A stretch of 64,000 nucleotides of DNA from Blattabacterium cuenoti (GCF_014251735.1 NZ_CP059197.1:124001-188000); one strand, 5' to 3'; numbered from the stretch's first letter, positions 1 to 10,146 are shown. Program-made: numbers and translations. Notes: generated from the sequence alone by a model not told the origin.

Positions 1-1317
1 ATAAGATCTATCTTCCGCATCTTTAATATAACTATATTGTCTTTCTTTATCTGAAGTATAGAGAATAATAATTTTTCCATCTTTGTTCTTTTGATAGTTT
101 TTTATTTTTTCTTTGAATTCTTCCAAAGTAAAAAATATTCCATTTATAGTAGAAAAAATAAAGAACTTTTTAGCTTTTTCAAAAAAATTTTTTGTACTAA
201 TCATTCCATATTCTACGATAATTTTGATATATTCCCACTTATTTTGGAAATCTTTTCTATCTTTTCTAAACATAGAATCTAGTTTATCCGATACTTTTCT
301 TGTAATATATTTTGATATATTTTTTACAGATGTATCTGATTGTAAATGAGAACGTGATACATTAAGAGGAATGTCTGGAGAATCAATCACGCCTTTTAAT
401 AAACTGAGAAAATCTGGGACTACTCCCTCTAAGTTATCCGTAATATAAACTTGATTTTGGTATAGATGTATTCTGTCTCTTTGAAAATCAATTTTATTTT
501 CTATTTTTGGAAAAAATAAAATTCCTGTTAAACGAAAAGGATGATCAATATTTAAATGAATCCAAAATAAAGCATTTTCTAATTGATTTGGATATAATTC
601 ATGATAGAAATCCAGATAATCTTTATCCCTTAAAACGGTAGGATTTTTTTTCCAAGCGGGAGTAGTATTATTAATGGGGGTTTCTTTCTCTTTTTCCGTT
701 GAATAAAGAGAAATAACTACAGGCATAAATTTACAATATTTATAAAGCAATTTTAAAATACGATCGTATTCTAAAAATTCTCTGCTTTCTTCATTAATAA
801 AAAGAACTATTTCCGTTCCTCTATCTCTTTTTTCTATTTCCTTCATACTAAATGTTGGAGTCCCTTCGCAAGACCAAAAGATAGAAGGAGTATCTTTTTT
901 ATAAGATTTCGTGTAAATAAACACCTTACTAGCTACCATAAAAGAAGAATAAAAACCTAATCCAAAATGTCCAATAATAGAAGATCTAGAATTTTTATCT
1001 TGATATTTTTGAATGAATTCTTCCGCACCAGAAAAAGCTATTTGATTGATATATTTTTCTACTTCTTCTTTTGTCATTCCAATTCCATTATCAATGATAT
1101 GAATAGTTTTATTTTTTTTATCAATTTTTACTTTTATTTTTAAATCATCAATAATTTCTTCTATTTTTCCCAATTTTGCTATAGTTTTTAATTTAAGAAT
1201 AGCATCCGTTGCATTGGATACTAATTCTCTTAAAAAAACTTCTTGATCTGAATAAAGAAATCTTTTAATAATAGGAAAAATATTATCTGAAGTAACACTA
1301 ATTTTATCTTTTTCCAT
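1..1317 (-). CDS. htpG: Chaperone HtpG (Hsp90), C-terminus cut by window edge
   Basis: Translation from the ATG at 1317 gives 439 residues with no stop before the window edge; the family is usually 600-630 residues, so the C-terminal dimerisation part lies outside. The GHKL ATPase domain is clear: the N-terminal ELVSNATDA helix (ATP-Mg binding), then DNGIGM, then GHFGLGFYSSFMVA forming the lid and ATP pocket, followed by the middle domain with its conserved NVSR segment. HtpG is a cytosolic ATP-dependent folding chaperone. It is transcribed towards the window start, tandem with ftsY but separated from it by about 94 bases, so it may have its own promoter. Start choice: first ATG giving the family N-terminus; no strong Shine-Dalgarno, as is usual in Bacteroidetes. 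Confidence 0.95.
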   Translation of the reverse strand, partial: MEKDKISVTSDNIFPIIKRFLYSDQEVFLRELVSNATDAILKLKTIAKLGKIEEIIDDLKIKVKIDKKNKTIHIIDNGIGMTKEEVEKYINQIAFSGAEEFIQKYQDKNSRSSIIGHFGLGFYSSFMVASKVFIYTKSYKKDTPSIFWSCEGTPTFSMKEIEKRDRGTEIVLFINEESREFLEYDRILKLLYKYCKFMPVVISLYSTEKEKETPINNTTPAWKKNPTVLRDKDYLDFYHELYPNQLENALFWIHLNIDHPFRLTGILFFPKIENKIDFQRDRIHLYQNQVYITDNLEGVVPDFLSLLKGVIDSPDIPLNVSRSHLQSDTSVKNISKYITRKVSDKLDSMFRKDRKDFQNKWEYIKIIVEYGMISTKNFFEKAKKFFIFSTINGIFFTLEEFKEKIKNYQKNKDGKIIILYTSDKERQYSYIKDAEDRSY

Positions 1318-1396
1318 AATAAAAATACGATGTGTTTGTATTATGATGCAAACACTAAAGAGGAATCACAAAGATTATACCATTTTCGATGTAAAC

Positions 1397-1407
1397 GACA
1401 TTATGTC
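1397..1407. other. Perfect 11-base inverted repeat between ftsY and htpG
   Basis: GACATTATGTC is a perfect inverted repeat with one central base, in the 94-base gap after the ftsY stop and upstream of htpG. It could be an operator or chance; short palindromes are common in AT-rich DNA. Confidence 0.2.
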
Positions 1408-1411
1408 AGTC

Positions 1412-2371
1412 CTACATTTGCATTTGTGGAATAAAAAAAGAATCAATAAACTTTTTTCCATCAAATTCTTTTAAATCTTGTATTTTTTCTCCTATTCCAA
1501 TATATTTAATAGGAACTCGAAACTGATCCATGATCCCTATAACCACCCCGCCTTTAGCTGTTCCTTCTAGTTTTGTTAAGATGATGGAAGAAACTTTTAC
1601 AAAAGTAAGAAATTGTTTTACTTGTTCAAAAGCATTTTGTCCTGTAGAAGCATCCAATACAAGCATAATTTCATGGGGAGCTTTAGGTATAACTTTTTTC
1701 ATCACTCGACTTATTTTAGCAAGTTCTTCCATAAGACCAACGCGATTTTGCAATCTTCCAGCTGTATCAATCAACACAACGTCTATTTTTCTAGATTTAG
1801 CAGATTGTAAAGTATCGTATGCAACAGACGCTGGATCCGCATACATATGTTGTTTGATTAGTGGAACATTAACTGTATTTGACCATATTTCAAGTTGATT
1901 TATAGCTGCTGCACGAAATGTATCCGCAGCACCTATAATTAAATTAAATCCTTTTTTTTTTAGAAAAAAAGCCAATTTACCAATTGTAGTAGTCTTTCCA
2001 ACTCCATTTACTCCGACCATCATAATTACGTATGGTTTTTTTTCTTCTTCTATTTTTTGTTCTAAACATTCATTTTTGATATCCTTAAATAGCGATTCAA
2101 TTTCCTCTTTAAGAAGTTTATATAATTCTTGTATATCTCCACTATACTTTTCCTTTTGAATTCTTTTTTCAAGATTATTAATAATTTTTATGGTAGTTTC
2201 TGTTCCTATATCTGAAGACAACAACACTTCTTCTATATGATCAATAAAATCTGTATCTAATTTTGATTTTCGAAAAAAAAGACTCTTTATTCTAGAAAAG
2301 AAGGATTCCCTAGTTTTTTTCAATTCACGATCAAATGTTTCTTTTGTTTCCTTTTTTTTTAGAAAAAACAT
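1412..2371 (-). CDS. ftsY: Signal recognition particle receptor FtsY
   Basis: A 319-residue SRP-type GTPase that docks SRP-ribosome complexes at the inner membrane. An N domain (helical, about 20-105) precedes the G domain: P-loop GVNGVGKT at 120-127, the ADTFRAAA insertion motif near 149, DTAGR at 202-206, and TKLEGTAKGG near 268 for guanine recognition. The acidic A domain of E. coli FtsY is missing; only a short Lys/Glu-rich N-terminus remains, typical of Bacteroidetes FtsY. It is the last gene of a run rpmB-rpmG-DUF4295-ftsY, an arrangement conserved across Bacteroidetes, so co-transcription is likely. Confidence 0.97.
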   Translation of the reverse strand: MFFLKKKETKETFDRELKKTRESFFSRIKSLFFRKSKLDTDFIDHIEEVLLSSDIGTETTIKIINNLEKRIQKEKYSGDIQELYKLLKEEIESLFKDIKNECLEQKIEEEKKPYVIMMVGVNGVGKTTTIGKLAFFLKKKGFNLIIGAADTFRAAAINQLEIWSNTVNVPLIKQHMYADPASVAYDTLQSAKSRKIDVVLIDTAGRLQNRVGLMEELAKISRVMKKVIPKAPHEIMLVLDASTGQNAFEQVKQFLTFVKVSSIILTKLEGTAKGGVVIGIMDQFRVPIKYIGIGEKIQDLKEFDGKKFIDSFFIPQMQM

Positions 2372-2395
2372 GATATCCGTATGAATTGAGTTATT

Positions 2396-2560
2396 TCAAA
2401 ATAAGTCATTTTTTTTAAAAAAAATCTTGACATCGTTATCAGTTAACATTTTATTTTCAAAAGTATAAGAACCAGATTTTTTTGATTTAATTATTCTAAT
2501 AGCTAAAATCATTTTTTTGGAAATCTTTTTCTTTTTATTTTCTGTAATTTTTTTAGACAT
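2396..2560 (-). CDS. DUF4295 small basic protein
   Basis: A 54-residue open frame (MSKKITENKK... ending KKNDLF) between rpmG and ftsY. It is strongly basic, with an internal SGSYTFENKM segment. DUF4295 proteins of this size occupy exactly this slot after rpmG in Bacteroidetes. The function is not established; size, charge and position with L28 and L33 suggest a ribosome-associated protein, which is inference. It starts two bases after the rpmG stop, so translational coupling is likely. Family assignment rests on gene order and on recalled sequence features, not on a search. Confidence 0.8.
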   Translation of the reverse strand: MSKKITENKKKKISKKMILAIRIIKSKKSGSYTFENKMLTDNDVKIFFKKNDLF

Positions 2561-2562
2561 AT

Positions 2563-2745
2563 TTATTTAATTTCTTTATGAATAGTATGTTTCCTCAGTA
2601 TCGAATTATATTTTTTTAATTCTATCCTGTTAGGAGTATTTCTTTTATTTTTAGTAGTCACATATCTAGAAGTCCCCCCCATCCCACTTTTTTTTTGTTC
2701 AGTACATTCCAAGATTATTTGAATTCTATTTCCTTTTTTTCCCAT
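2563..2745 (-). CDS. rpmG: 50S ribosomal protein L33
   Basis: A 60-residue protein of the large ribosomal subunit. The family pattern is visible: [11 protein letters not shown] near the start, then [21 protein letters not shown] and a basic C-terminus. It has one Cys and no second CxxC pair, so it is a zinc-independent form. Its ATG overlaps the rpmB stop by one base (TAATG), indicating translational coupling inside the rpmB-rpmG-DUF4295-ftsY run. Confidence 0.96.
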   Translation of the reverse strand: MGKKGNRIQIILECTEQKKSGMGGTSRYVTTKNKRNTPNRIELKKYNSILRKHTIHKEIK

Positions 2746-2972
2746 TAATATTTATATTTGAAACGTTTTAATGCTTTTTCGATTCCTATTTTGTTAATAA
2801 GTTTAATAGTAGAAGTACAAATTTTTAAGGTGATCCATTTTTTTTCTTTGGTTAAAAAAAAACGTTTTTTACATAGATTGATGTTGAAACGACGTTTGTT
2901 TTTATTATTAGCATGAGAAACTCTATTCCCGATCATTGCTCTCTTTCCTGTAAGTTCACAAACTTTTGACAT
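2745..2972 (-). CDS. rpmB: 50S ribosomal protein L28
   Basis: L28 begins at the ATG at 2972 ([20 protein letters not shown]...), giving 75 residues, close to the family norm of about 78. The frame stays open 25 codons further upstream to 3047, but that extension has no L28 similarity and would run into the divergent promoter region shared with yebC, so the inner start is preferred. The NKRRFNINL segment is the conserved core. It is the first gene of the operon leading to ftsY. Confidence 0.95.
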   Translation of the reverse strand: MSKVCELTGKRAMIGNRVSHANNKNKRRFNINLCKKRFFLTKEKKWITLKICTSTIKLINKIGIEKALKRFKYKY

Positions 2973-3063
2973 AATTATTTTTTTTACTAACTTTAATTTC
3001 CTAGTTGAGCTAAGATAGATAAAATCTTTTTTTTCAAAAACAATCACAATATAATTATTTTCT

Positions 3064-3795
3064 ATGTCAGGACACAGTAAATGGGCTAATATACAATATA
3101 GAAAATCTAATCAAGATTTTAGAAAATCTAAAAAGTTTTCTAAAATCATTAAAGAAATTTCTGTTGCAGTTAAAGAATCAGGTTCATATAAAACTTCGTT
3201 TCGTTTAAGAAATGCTCTACTAAATGCAAAATCCGTTAATATTCCTAAAAATACTATAGAAAGAGCTATGCAAAAAGCTTCACAAGCGAATACGAATAAT
3301 TTTAAGAATTTAAATTTAGAAGGAAAAATTTTCGGAATTAGCATGATTATAGAATGTCTGACAGATAATAACATCAGAACTACTTCTGATATAAGAGTTT
3401 TTTTTCATAAAAAAGGAGGAAGATTATATCATAACGGTGAATTGGTACATTTATTTAATCGCATAGGAGTTTTTTCAATAAGAAAAAAAAATGTACCTAA
3501 TTCTATGGAAGATTTTGAACTTATGGCTATAGATTTCGGAGCCAAGGATCTTATAAAAGATGGAAAAATGGTTTATATATACACAGATTTTGAATATTTT
3601 GGTTCTATGAAAAATCATTTAGAAAGATTGAATATTTCCCATCAATCAATAGTAAAGCGTATAGCGAAACACCCAAAATATATTTCAAAAAAAGAGGAAG
3701 AAAGAATATTAAGTTTCATGGAAAAAATTGAAAAACATGAAGATGTAAAAAATATTTACTCTGATTATGATCCCTATCATCAAAGAAATCAATAG
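3064..3795 (+). CDS. YebC/PmpR family protein
   Basis: A 243-residue protein with the diagnostic start [14 protein letters not shown] and a three-domain YebC fold: the [14 protein letters not shown] helix, a central [16 protein letters not shown] region and C-terminal [10 protein letters not shown]. YebC proteins have been described as DNA-binding regulators and, more recently, as translation factors relieving ribosome stalling; the role here cannot be decided from sequence. It is divergent from rpmB and directly upstream of the RNase P RNA gene. Family identification is secure. Confidence 0.95.
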   Translation: MSGHSKWANIQYRKSNQDFRKSKKFSKIIKEISVAVKESGSYKTSFRLRNALLNAKSVNIPKNTIERAMQKASQANTNNFKNLNLEGKIFGISMIIECLTDNNIRTTSDIRVFFHKKGGRLYHNGELVHLFNRIGVFSIRKKNVPNSMEDFELMAIDFGAKDLIKDGKMVYIYTDFEYFGSMKNHLERLNISHQSIVKRIAKHPKYISKKEEERILSFMEKIEKHEDVKNIYSDYDPYHQRNQ

Positions 3796-3800
3796 TAATA

Positions 3801-4108
3801 ACATGAAAGTAAAATGTCCTATCGCATTCTTTTTTTTAAGAATGAGGAAAGTCCGGACACCATAGAGCAGTACAATGGGTAATTCCCATCCACCGAAAGG
3901 TGAGGAATAGTGCAACAGAAAGAAAGTACAGGAAAGCTGTAGTGAAATCATGTAAACTCTGTACGGTGAAATGCCATGTATACCGGATAATAAAATAACT
4001 TGCTCGGTTTATACCGGGGGGTAGGCAGATAGAGATAGTGGGTAACCACTATCCTAGATAAATGATAGGTATAAAAACAGAATCCGGCTTATAGTCTTAC
4101 TTTCATGT
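3801..4108 (+). ncRNA. rnpB: RNase P RNA (M1 RNA)
   Basis: The catalytic RNA of RNase P, which removes tRNA 5' leaders. Seen directly: the GAGGAAAGTCCGGAC core near 3841-3856, ACAGAA near 3915, and the 3' core CAGAATCCGGCTTAT near 4078-4092. The ends pair as a 12-bp P1 helix (3801-3812 with 4097-4108) and a run of ten T follows at 4111-4120, which could terminate transcription. The layout is that of type A bacterial RNase P RNA. It appears intact, in contrast with the frameshifted rnpA gene at about 15.7-16.1 kb. Confidence 0.95.
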
Positions 4109-4132
4109 TCTTTTTTTTTTATGTTATGTTAT

Positions 4133-4217
4133 GGAGAGATGGCCGAGAGGATTAAGGCGCACGTTTGGAAAGCGTGTTCACAAAAAAGTGTCAAGGGTTC
4201 GAATCCCTTTCTCTCCG
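4133..4217 (+). tRNA. tRNA-Ser (GGA)
   Basis: A class II tRNA with acceptor stem GGAGAGA/TCTCTCC, discriminator G and a long variable arm. The anticodon loop TTGGAAA gives anticodon GGA, reading TCC and TCT serine codons. The T arm holds GGTTCGAATCC. CCA is not encoded. It lies 24 bases after RNase P RNA. Confidence 0.95.
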
Positions 4218-4236
4218 CAGTATGAGTATTATCATA

Positions 4237-5370
4237 TCAAGAGTTCTCTATATCTCTTAATTTTTTTTCAATTAAATTTTTCCTTACTCCCATTACCATA
4301 TCTATATCTTTGGAAGCCGCTTGTAATTTATCTTGTGCTTGATGAAGTAAAAATCCAAATTTAGTAAACTCTTTTTTTACGGTTTCTAGAATATTCCACA
4401 CTTCAGAACTTCTTTTTTGAATAGCTAATGTTCGAAAACCTATTTGCAAACTATTTAACATTGCAGCCAATGTAGATGGTCCTGCAATTACTATTTTGTA
4501 CTTTCTTTGCAATTCTTCTAATAAACTTGAATTTCTTACAATCTCTGCATATATGCCTTCAAAAGGCAAAAAAAGAATAGCAAAATCAGTAGTATATGGA
4601 GGATCTATGTATTTTTCATTAATGTCTTTGGACATTTTTTTAAGAACAGATTCCATATTTTTTTTAGCTATTTCTAACTTTTTTTTATCTCCGAGACTAT
4701 AGGCAATTTGTACTTTTTCATAAGTTTCTTTTGGAAATTTGACATCAATTGGTAACCATATAATATTTCCATCTCCAAGTCCTGGAAGTTTAATAGCAAA
4801 TTCTACTACACAATTTGTACTAGATTTTGTAATGACATTACAGGCATATTGTTCTGGAGCAAGAATTTGTTGTAAAAGCATAGAAAGTTGCATTTCACTA
4901 AAACTACCACAAATTTTCACATGATTTAAAGTTCTTTTTAATGCATTCACATCTTGTGCTAAAATCTTCATATCTCCCAATCCACTCTGTAAGAATAACA
5001 ATTGATTTCCAATAAATTCAAAAGATTTACCCAAATGTAAGTTCAAGGATTTTTGAAGTTTTTCATTCACACTTTTTCTGATATCTTCTAGTTTTTTTTC
5101 TGTTATTCTAACTAATTTTTCTTGTTCTATATGAACAACATTTAATTTATGAGATTGGTTTTCAAAATAAAGATTCATTTTTGCCTCAATAGAATTTTGA
5201 AAATCTCTTATAGATTGTATCAGACTATCTTTGAAATCTTTCGAAGTATTTGTGAACTCACCTCGCTGATCTTTCAATTCATCCCTTAAAATGGTTTCCA
5301 GTTTTCTAAAAAAGTAAAGAAAAAAAACTACAGAACATAATAAAAACCCTAAAGGATAACTTATTCCCAT
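4237..5370 (-). CDS. rmuC: DNA recombination protein RmuC homologue
   Basis: A 377-residue RmuC-family protein. It has an N-terminal membrane anchor (about residues 4-21), a long coiled-coil region to about 150, then the conserved RmuC nuclease-like domain with IWLPIDVKFPKETY, TDFAILFLPFEGIYAEI and IAGPSTLAAMLNSLQIGFRTL. RmuC was linked to limiting DNA inversions between short repeats; the biochemistry is poorly known. Length is slightly short for the family (about 420-470), mostly in the coiled coil. It stands between two tRNA genes. Confidence 0.92.
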   Translation of the reverse strand: MGISYPLGFLLCSVVFFLYFFRKLETILRDELKDQRGEFTNTSKDFKDSLIQSIRDFQNSIEAKMNLYFENQSHKLNVVHIEQEKLVRITEKKLEDIRKSVNEKLQKSLNLHLGKSFEFIGNQLLFLQSGLGDMKILAQDVNALKRTLNHVKICGSFSEMQLSMLLQQILAPEQYACNVITKSSTNCVVEFAIKLPGLGDGNIIWLPIDVKFPKETYEKVQIAYSLGDKKKLEIAKKNMESVLKKMSKDINEKYIDPPYTTDFAILFLPFEGIYAEIVRNSSLLEELQRKYKIVIAGPSTLAAMLNSLQIGFRTLAIQKRSSEVWNILETVKKEFTKFGFLLHQAQDKLQAASKDIDMVMGVRKNLIEKKLRDIENS

Positions 5371-5409
5371 AAAAATAATCTCATAATTATTTTTTGAAGA
5401 AAAAAAAAA

Positions 5410-5482
<73 letters not shown>

Positions 5483-5536
5483 ATAATTACGATAATATAA
5501 AGTTTTTTATTTATAAAACCAAATAATCTATAAAAA

Positions 5537-7084
5537 TTATCCATTCATAGATATTAGGAATTCTTCATTATTTTGAGTTCTAGCCATACGTGATCTCAAA
5601 AATTCCATAGCTTCTACAGGATTCATATCGGAAAGATGTTTTCGTAAAATCCACATCCTTTGTAAGGTGTTGGTATCTAGCAACAAATCATCTTTTCTCG
5701 TACTAGAAGAAACCAGATCAATAGCCGGATAAATTCGTTTATTGGCAATTTTTCTATCTAATTGAAGTTCTTTATTTCCTGTTCCTTTAAATTCTTCAAA
5801 AATCACCTCATCCATCTTAGAACCTGTATCAATCATAGCAGTAGCAATAATAGATAAAGAACCTCCATTTTCTATATTTCTTGCTGCTCCAAAAAACCTT
5901 TTTGGTCTATGTAAAGCATTTGCGTCTACTCCTCCTGATAATACTTTACCAGATGCAGGAGCCACTGTGTTATAAGCTCTAGCTAAACGTGTTATAGAAT
6001 CTAATAAGATAACTACATCATGAGAACATTCTACCATTCTCTTAGCTTTTTGCAATACTATATTAGCTACTTTCACATGTCTTTCTGCAGGTTCATCAAA
6101 AGTGGACGCGATCACTTCTCCTTTAACATTTCGTTGCATATCCGTGACTTCTTCTGGACGTTCATCAATAAGTAATATAATCAAATAGACTTCTGGATGA
6201 TTGGCCGCAATAGCATTAGCGATTTCTTTTAATAAAGTAGTTTTTCCTGTTTTTGGAGGAGCGACGATCATCCCTCTTTGTCCTTTTCCTATAGGAGTAA
6301 AAAGATCGACTATTCTTGTAGAAAGAGTAGCATTTTTTTCAGCTAATTTAAATTTTTCATTTGGAAAAAGTGGAGTCAAATGTTCAAAAGAATCTCTTTC
6401 TCTTACAAAAGAAGGAGGTCTTCCATTTATTTCAAGAATTTTAATCAAAGGAAAATATTTTTCTCCATCTTTGGGTGGACGAACTTCTCCTCTTATCGTA
6501 TCTCCCGTTTTCATTCCAAAAAGTCTAATTTGAGATTGAGAAACGTAAATATCATCAGGAGATGATAAGTAATTAAAATCAGAAGATCTTAAAAATCCAT
6601 AATTCTCTGGCATTATTTCTAATACCCCCTCACTAATTATAATGCCCTCAAATTCATATTCAGGAGTACGATATTTATTAGTAACCTTCTGTGAAAATAC
6701 ACTTTCTGATCCCGAATAAGATTCTGATCTATCATTTTTTTTCCAATAATATTTTTTTTGGTATTTTCCAGTTTCTTCTGAAAGTTTTGAATAATTTTTT
6801 AGATTTTCTTGATTCGTCAATTTTTTTTTTCCATTGACACTTTCTAAAAATGTAGTCTTTGATTCCGTATTTTTTCGACCTTTAAATCCTTTTTTTAATA
6901 AAGAATTTTCTATCTTTGGATTTGTTGTAGATGTCGTATTTTTATTATTGCTATTGAAAATGGAAATAATTTTTTCTAGGAGTTCGTTTTTTCGTAATTG
7001 TGTACATTTTTTTAATCCTGAAGAACGAGCAATCTCCTGTAATTCAAAAAGTTTTTTACTTTTTAATTCAGTAATATCAAACAT
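5537..7084 (-). CDS. rho: Transcription termination factor Rho
   Basis: A 515-residue RNA-dependent hexameric helicase that terminates transcription. It has an N-terminal SAP-like helical segment (1-45), a low-complexity Asn/Lys/Ser-rich insertion (about 45-145) common in Bacteroidetes Rho, an RNA-binding cold-shock fold (about 146-225), and the ATPase domain with Walker [10 protein letters not shown] at about 275-283, followed by [30 protein letters not shown] and the [17 protein letters not shown] region. All motor motifs are present. It is divergent from the DUF4293 gene. Confidence 0.97.
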   Translation of the reverse strand: MFDITELKSKKLFELQEIARSSGLKKCTQLRKNELLEKIISIFNSNNKNTTSTTNPKIENSLLKKGFKGRKNTESKTTFLESVNGKKKLTNQENLKNYSKLSEETGKYQKKYYWKKNDRSESYSGSESVFSQKVTNKYRTPEYEFEGIIISEGVLEIMPENYGFLRSSDFNYLSSPDDIYVSQSQIRLFGMKTGDTIRGEVRPPKDGEKYFPLIKILEINGRPPSFVRERDSFEHLTPLFPNEKFKLAEKNATLSTRIVDLFTPIGKGQRGMIVAPPKTGKTTLLKEIANAIAANHPEVYLIILLIDERPEEVTDMQRNVKGEVIASTFDEPAERHVKVANIVLQKAKRMVECSHDVVILLDSITRLARAYNTVAPASGKVLSGGVDANALHRPKRFFGAARNIENGGSLSIIATAMIDTGSKMDEVIFEEFKGTGNKELQLDRKIANKRIYPAIDLVSSSTRKDDLLLDTNTLQRMWILRKHLSDMNPVEAMEFLRSRMARTQNNEEFLISMNG

Positions 7085-7216
7085 AAAGTAATTGGGTTAT
7101 ATTTTATATATGCCATTCTTGGCTTATAAGACAGTATATAATACTATAAACACAATACAATTATACAAATTAATTTGAACTTCTAGAGAAGAAATTAGAA
7201 AATATTTTTTTTGCCT

Positions 7217-7624
7217 ATGTTCTATCGGATACAAACTTTTTATTTATTTATATCAATATTAGTTTCTTCTATTTCTTTACATTTTTATCCATATTCCAAA
7301 AAATATATCAAGCATTCCTTCTTTTTATTAGATAGATTTATTTTAATTGTTATAATAACATGTTTAATTTTATCTATTTTAAGTTTTCTTTTTTTTCAAA
7401 AAAAAAAACTACAAATATTTTTCAATAGTCTAAATATACTTTTCAGTAGTACTACTTTTATATTGATTCTTATTTTTTCATGTTTTCAATCGAATAAATA
7501 TTTCTTTCTTTCAAGAAAAACGAACCTTTTTCTTACGTTTTTATCTATATGTTTCTTATATCTTTCTAGTAAAGCAATCAAAAATGATATAAAATTAATC
7601 CATTCCATGGATAGAATACGATGA
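7217..7624 (+). CDS. DUF4293 four-helix membrane protein
   Basis: A 135-residue very hydrophobic protein with four predicted membrane segments. Its N-terminus (MFYRIQTFYLF) and C-terminal KLIHSMDRIR resemble the Bacteroidetes family DUF4293, whose members start M-I-Q-R-I-Q-T and end in a similar S-x-D-R-x-R. The function is unknown. A TTG six bases upstream is in frame, but the ATG at 7217 matches the family start. In Bacteroidetes it often neighbours rho, as here, where the two are divergent. Confidence 0.75.
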   Translation: MFYRIQTFYLFISILVSSISLHFYPYSKKYIKHSFFLLDRFILIVIITCLILSILSFLFFQKKKLQIFFNSLNILFSSTTFILILIFSCFQSNKYFFLSRKTNLFLTFLSICFLYLSSKAIKNDIKLIHSMDRIR

Positions 7625-7676
7625 CAGATGAAATAAGTATTTAAATTCTTTTTGCTAAAAAAACATTGAAAAAAAA

Positions 7677-8762
7677 ATGAAAAAAACTTCATTAATTAAG
7701 AAATTTGAAGTACTTGAAAAAGAATTTCATGAAATTTCCAATTCGATTATACAACCTCATATTGTATCCAATCAAAAAAAATATAAAATATTATTAAAGA
7801 AGTATCGAAAGTTGGAGAAAGTAGTAAATATTTATGATAAATACAAAAAAAAGTTAACAGCACTTCAAGAAGCTAACTATATTTTAAAAAACGATTCAGA
7901 TCCAGAAATGAAAGAAATAGCTTATTTGGAAAAAAATCAAATTTTAGAAGATTTGTCTGATTTTGAAAAACAATCAGATGATCTACTATTTGATACTTCT
8001 ACTACAGGAATAGAAAATATAGAAGACGATCATAGAAATGCTATCGTAGAATTACGTTCTGGAACAGGAGGAGATGAGGCTTGTCTTTTTGTAGAAGATA
8101 TATTACGAATGTATATAATGTATTTTAAACAAGTAGATTGGAAATATAAAATCATCCATGCTCAAAAAGGAGGAATTCAAGGTTACAAAGAAATAATTTT
8201 AGATGTAAGTGGAAAAGAAGGAGTTTATGGAAATTTGAAATTTGAATCTGGAGTCCACCGAGTTCAAAGAATCCCAAAAACAGAATCTCAAGGTAGAGTA
8301 CACACATCTGCTATCACCGTAGCAGTTCTACCTGAAATAAAAGACATAGAAATGAAGATCAATTTATCGGATATAAAGAAAGACACATTTAGATCCAGTG
8401 GATCTGGAGGACAACATGTAAATAAAACAGAATCAGCTGTACGATTAACACATATTCCAACTAAAATAACAGTAGAATGTCAAGAAGAACGTTCGCAACA
8501 CAAAAATTTTGAAAAAGCGATGAACGTTTTACGATCACGTATTTATCAAAATGAAAAGGAAAAAAGATTTAAAGAACGATCTATAAAGAGAAAATCTTTA
8601 GTTTCTACAGGAGATAGATCCGTAAAAATACGGACCTACAATTATCCTAAAGGAAGAATTACGGATCATAGAATTCATAAATCTATTTATGATCTTGTAG
8701 GATTCATGAATGGAAATATTCAAGAAATGATTAATCTATTAAAATTATCTGAAAAGAAATAG
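7677..8762 (+). CDS. prfA: Peptide chain release factor 1
   Basis: A 361-residue class I release factor for UAA and UAG. The GGQ peptidyl-hydrolysis motif lies at about 244-246 (SGSGGQHVNKTES). The anticodon-like tripeptide is PKT at about 199-201 in RVQRIPKTESQGRVHTSA, matching the RF1 P-x-T pattern rather than the RF2 SPF motif. Length is normal. It converges on accC with a gap of seven bases. Confidence 0.96.
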   Translation: MKKTSLIKKFEVLEKEFHEISNSIIQPHIVSNQKKYKILLKKYRKLEKVVNIYDKYKKKLTALQEANYILKNDSDPEMKEIAYLEKNQILEDLSDFEKQSDDLLFDTSTTGIENIEDDHRNAIVELRSGTGGDEACLFVEDILRMYIMYFKQVDWKYKIIHAQKGGIQGYKEIILDVSGKEGVYGNLKFESGVHRVQRIPKTESQGRVHTSAITVAVLPEIKDIEMKINLSDIKKDTFRSSGSGGQHVNKTESAVRLTHIPTKITVECQEERSQHKNFEKAMNVLRSRIYQNEKEKRFKERSIKRKSLVSTGDRSVKIRTYNYPKGRITDHRIHKSIYDLVGFMNGNIQEMINLLKLSEKK

Positions 8763-8769
8763 AAAAAAA

Positions 8770-10146
8770 TCAATAATTATGATTTGATCCATTATCATCA
8801 AAATTGGAATCTAAGTGAAGTGTATCTAAAAAATTTGTATTATAGTCTCCTTTCAAAAAGTCATTATTTTGCATAAGCTGTTTATGAAATGGGACAGTCG
8901 TACGAATCCCTTCTATTATAAATTCATCTAATGAACGACGCATTTTTTCAATAGTTTCTTTTCTACTTTTTGCGGTAGTGATGATTTTAGCAATCATAGA
9001 ATCATAATAATGTGGGACTCTATATCCTGCATAAACATGGGTATCTACACGAACCCCTTTTCCTCCTGGTAAATGCATTTGAGTGATTTTTCCAGGCACA
9101 GGACGAAAATCTTGATAAGGTTCTTCTGCATTAATTCTGCATTCCATAGAATACATTTTTGGATAATAATTTTTTCCAGAAAGTTTTTTCCCATCAGCTA
9201 AAAAAATTTGTTCTTGTATAAGATCTAAACCTGTTATTTCTTCGGTAATAGGATGTTCCACTTGAATTCTCGTATTCATTTCCATAAAATAAAAATTACG
9301 ATTTTGATCTACTAAAAATTCTATAGTTCCTACTCCTTCATAACGAATAAATTCAGCAGCTTTTATAGCTTCTTCTCCCATTTTCTTTCTCAAAAAATGA
9401 GTTAAAAAAGGAGAAGGAGCCTCTTCCACCAGTTTTTGATTTCTTCGTTGAATAGAACAATCTCTTTCGGATAGATGACAAGCTTTTCCATATTGATCAC
9501 TAATAATTTGTATTTCTATATGTCTTGGATTAATAATTAATTTCTCTATATACATATCTTTTTTTCCAAAAAATGCTAAAGATTCTTTTTTTGCTTCTTC
9601 CCAAGAACGTTTTAATCCTTCTTTATCTAAAACAGATCGTATTCCTTTTCCACCACCTCCAGAAACTGCTTTGATAATGATAGGATACCCTATTTTTTCT
9701 GCAATTTTTTCTATTTCCTTATAAGAAGATTCCAAAAAACAATCCGATCCAGGAAGACACGAAATTCCAGCTTTTTTCATAGTTTTTTTAGCTGAAATTT
9801 TATTTCCCATCTGAATGATATGATTTGGAAGTGGACCTATAAACTTAATTCCATGTTTTTTGCACATAGATGAAAAATAGGCATTTTCAGATAAAAAACC
9901 ATACCCAGGATGAATGGCGTCTGCATTTGTAATTTCGGCCGCAGATATTAAATTTGGAACATTTAAATACGATTTATATGGAGAAGGAGGACCAATACAA
10001 ACGGCTTCATCTGCAAAATAAACATGGAGACTATGTCTATCTGCTGTAGAATAAACAGCTACCGTTTTTATCCCCATTTCTTTAGCAGTACGTATGACTC
10101 GTAAGGCAATTTCCCCGCGATTAGCAATTAATATTTTTTTAAACAT
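8770..10146 (-). CDS. accC: Biotin carboxylase subunit of acetyl-CoA carboxylase
   Basis: A 458-residue ATP-grasp enzyme that carboxylates biotin on AccB in the first step of fatty acid synthesis. Seen: N-terminal MFKKILIANRGEIALRVIRT, glycine-rich ATP loop SGGGGKGIRSV near 163, metal-binding FMEMNTRIQVEHP near 290 and the C-terminal domain with DSMIAKI. The C-terminus carries a short Asp/Asn-rich tail. It lies last in rpmF-accB-accC; accD is far away at 54.2 kb and accA is not in the window. Confidence 0.97.
   Translation of the reverse strand: MFKKILIANRGEIALRVIRTAKEMGIKTVAVYSTADRHSLHVYFADEAVCIGPPSPYKSYLNVPNLISAAEITNADAIHPGYGFLSENAYFSSMCKKHGIKFIGPLPNHIIQMGNKISAKKTMKKAGISCLPGSDCFLESSYKEIEKIAEKIGYPIIIKAVSGGGGKGIRSVLDKEGLKRSWEEAKKESLAFFGKKDMYIEKLIINPRHIEIQIISDQYGKACHLSERDCSIQRRNQKLVEEAPSPFLTHFLRKKMGEEAIKAAEFIRYEGVGTIEFLVDQNRNFYFMEMNTRIQVEHPITEEITGLDLIQEQIFLADGKKLSGKNYYPKMYSMECRINAEEPYQDFRPVPGKITQMHLPGGKGVRVDTHVYAGYRVPHYYDSMIAKIITTAKSRKETIEKMRRSLDEFIIEGIRTTVPFHKQLMQNNDFLKGDYNTNFLDTLHLDSNFDDNGSNHNY

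Noticed and set aside
2973-3047. N-terminal extension of L28
   Set aside because: The frame is open 25 codons upstream of the L28 start, but the extension has no L28 similarity, overlaps the divergent promoter region with yebC, and the inner ATG gives the standard protein length.
6201-6533. A 110-codon plus-strand open frame
   Set aside because: It is exactly antisense to the conserved ATPase region of rho, has no recognisable family and no regulatory context; it is a shadow of codon use on the other strand. Similar antisense frames (for example 1530-1898 opposite ftsY and 59586-59966 opposite the helicase) were rejected for the same reason.
7166-7177. Palindrome CAAATTAATTTG between rho and DUF4293
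   Set aside because: A perfect 12-base palindrome, but made almost only of A and T in an 80-percent AT spacer, where such palindromes arise often by chance; no second copy found.
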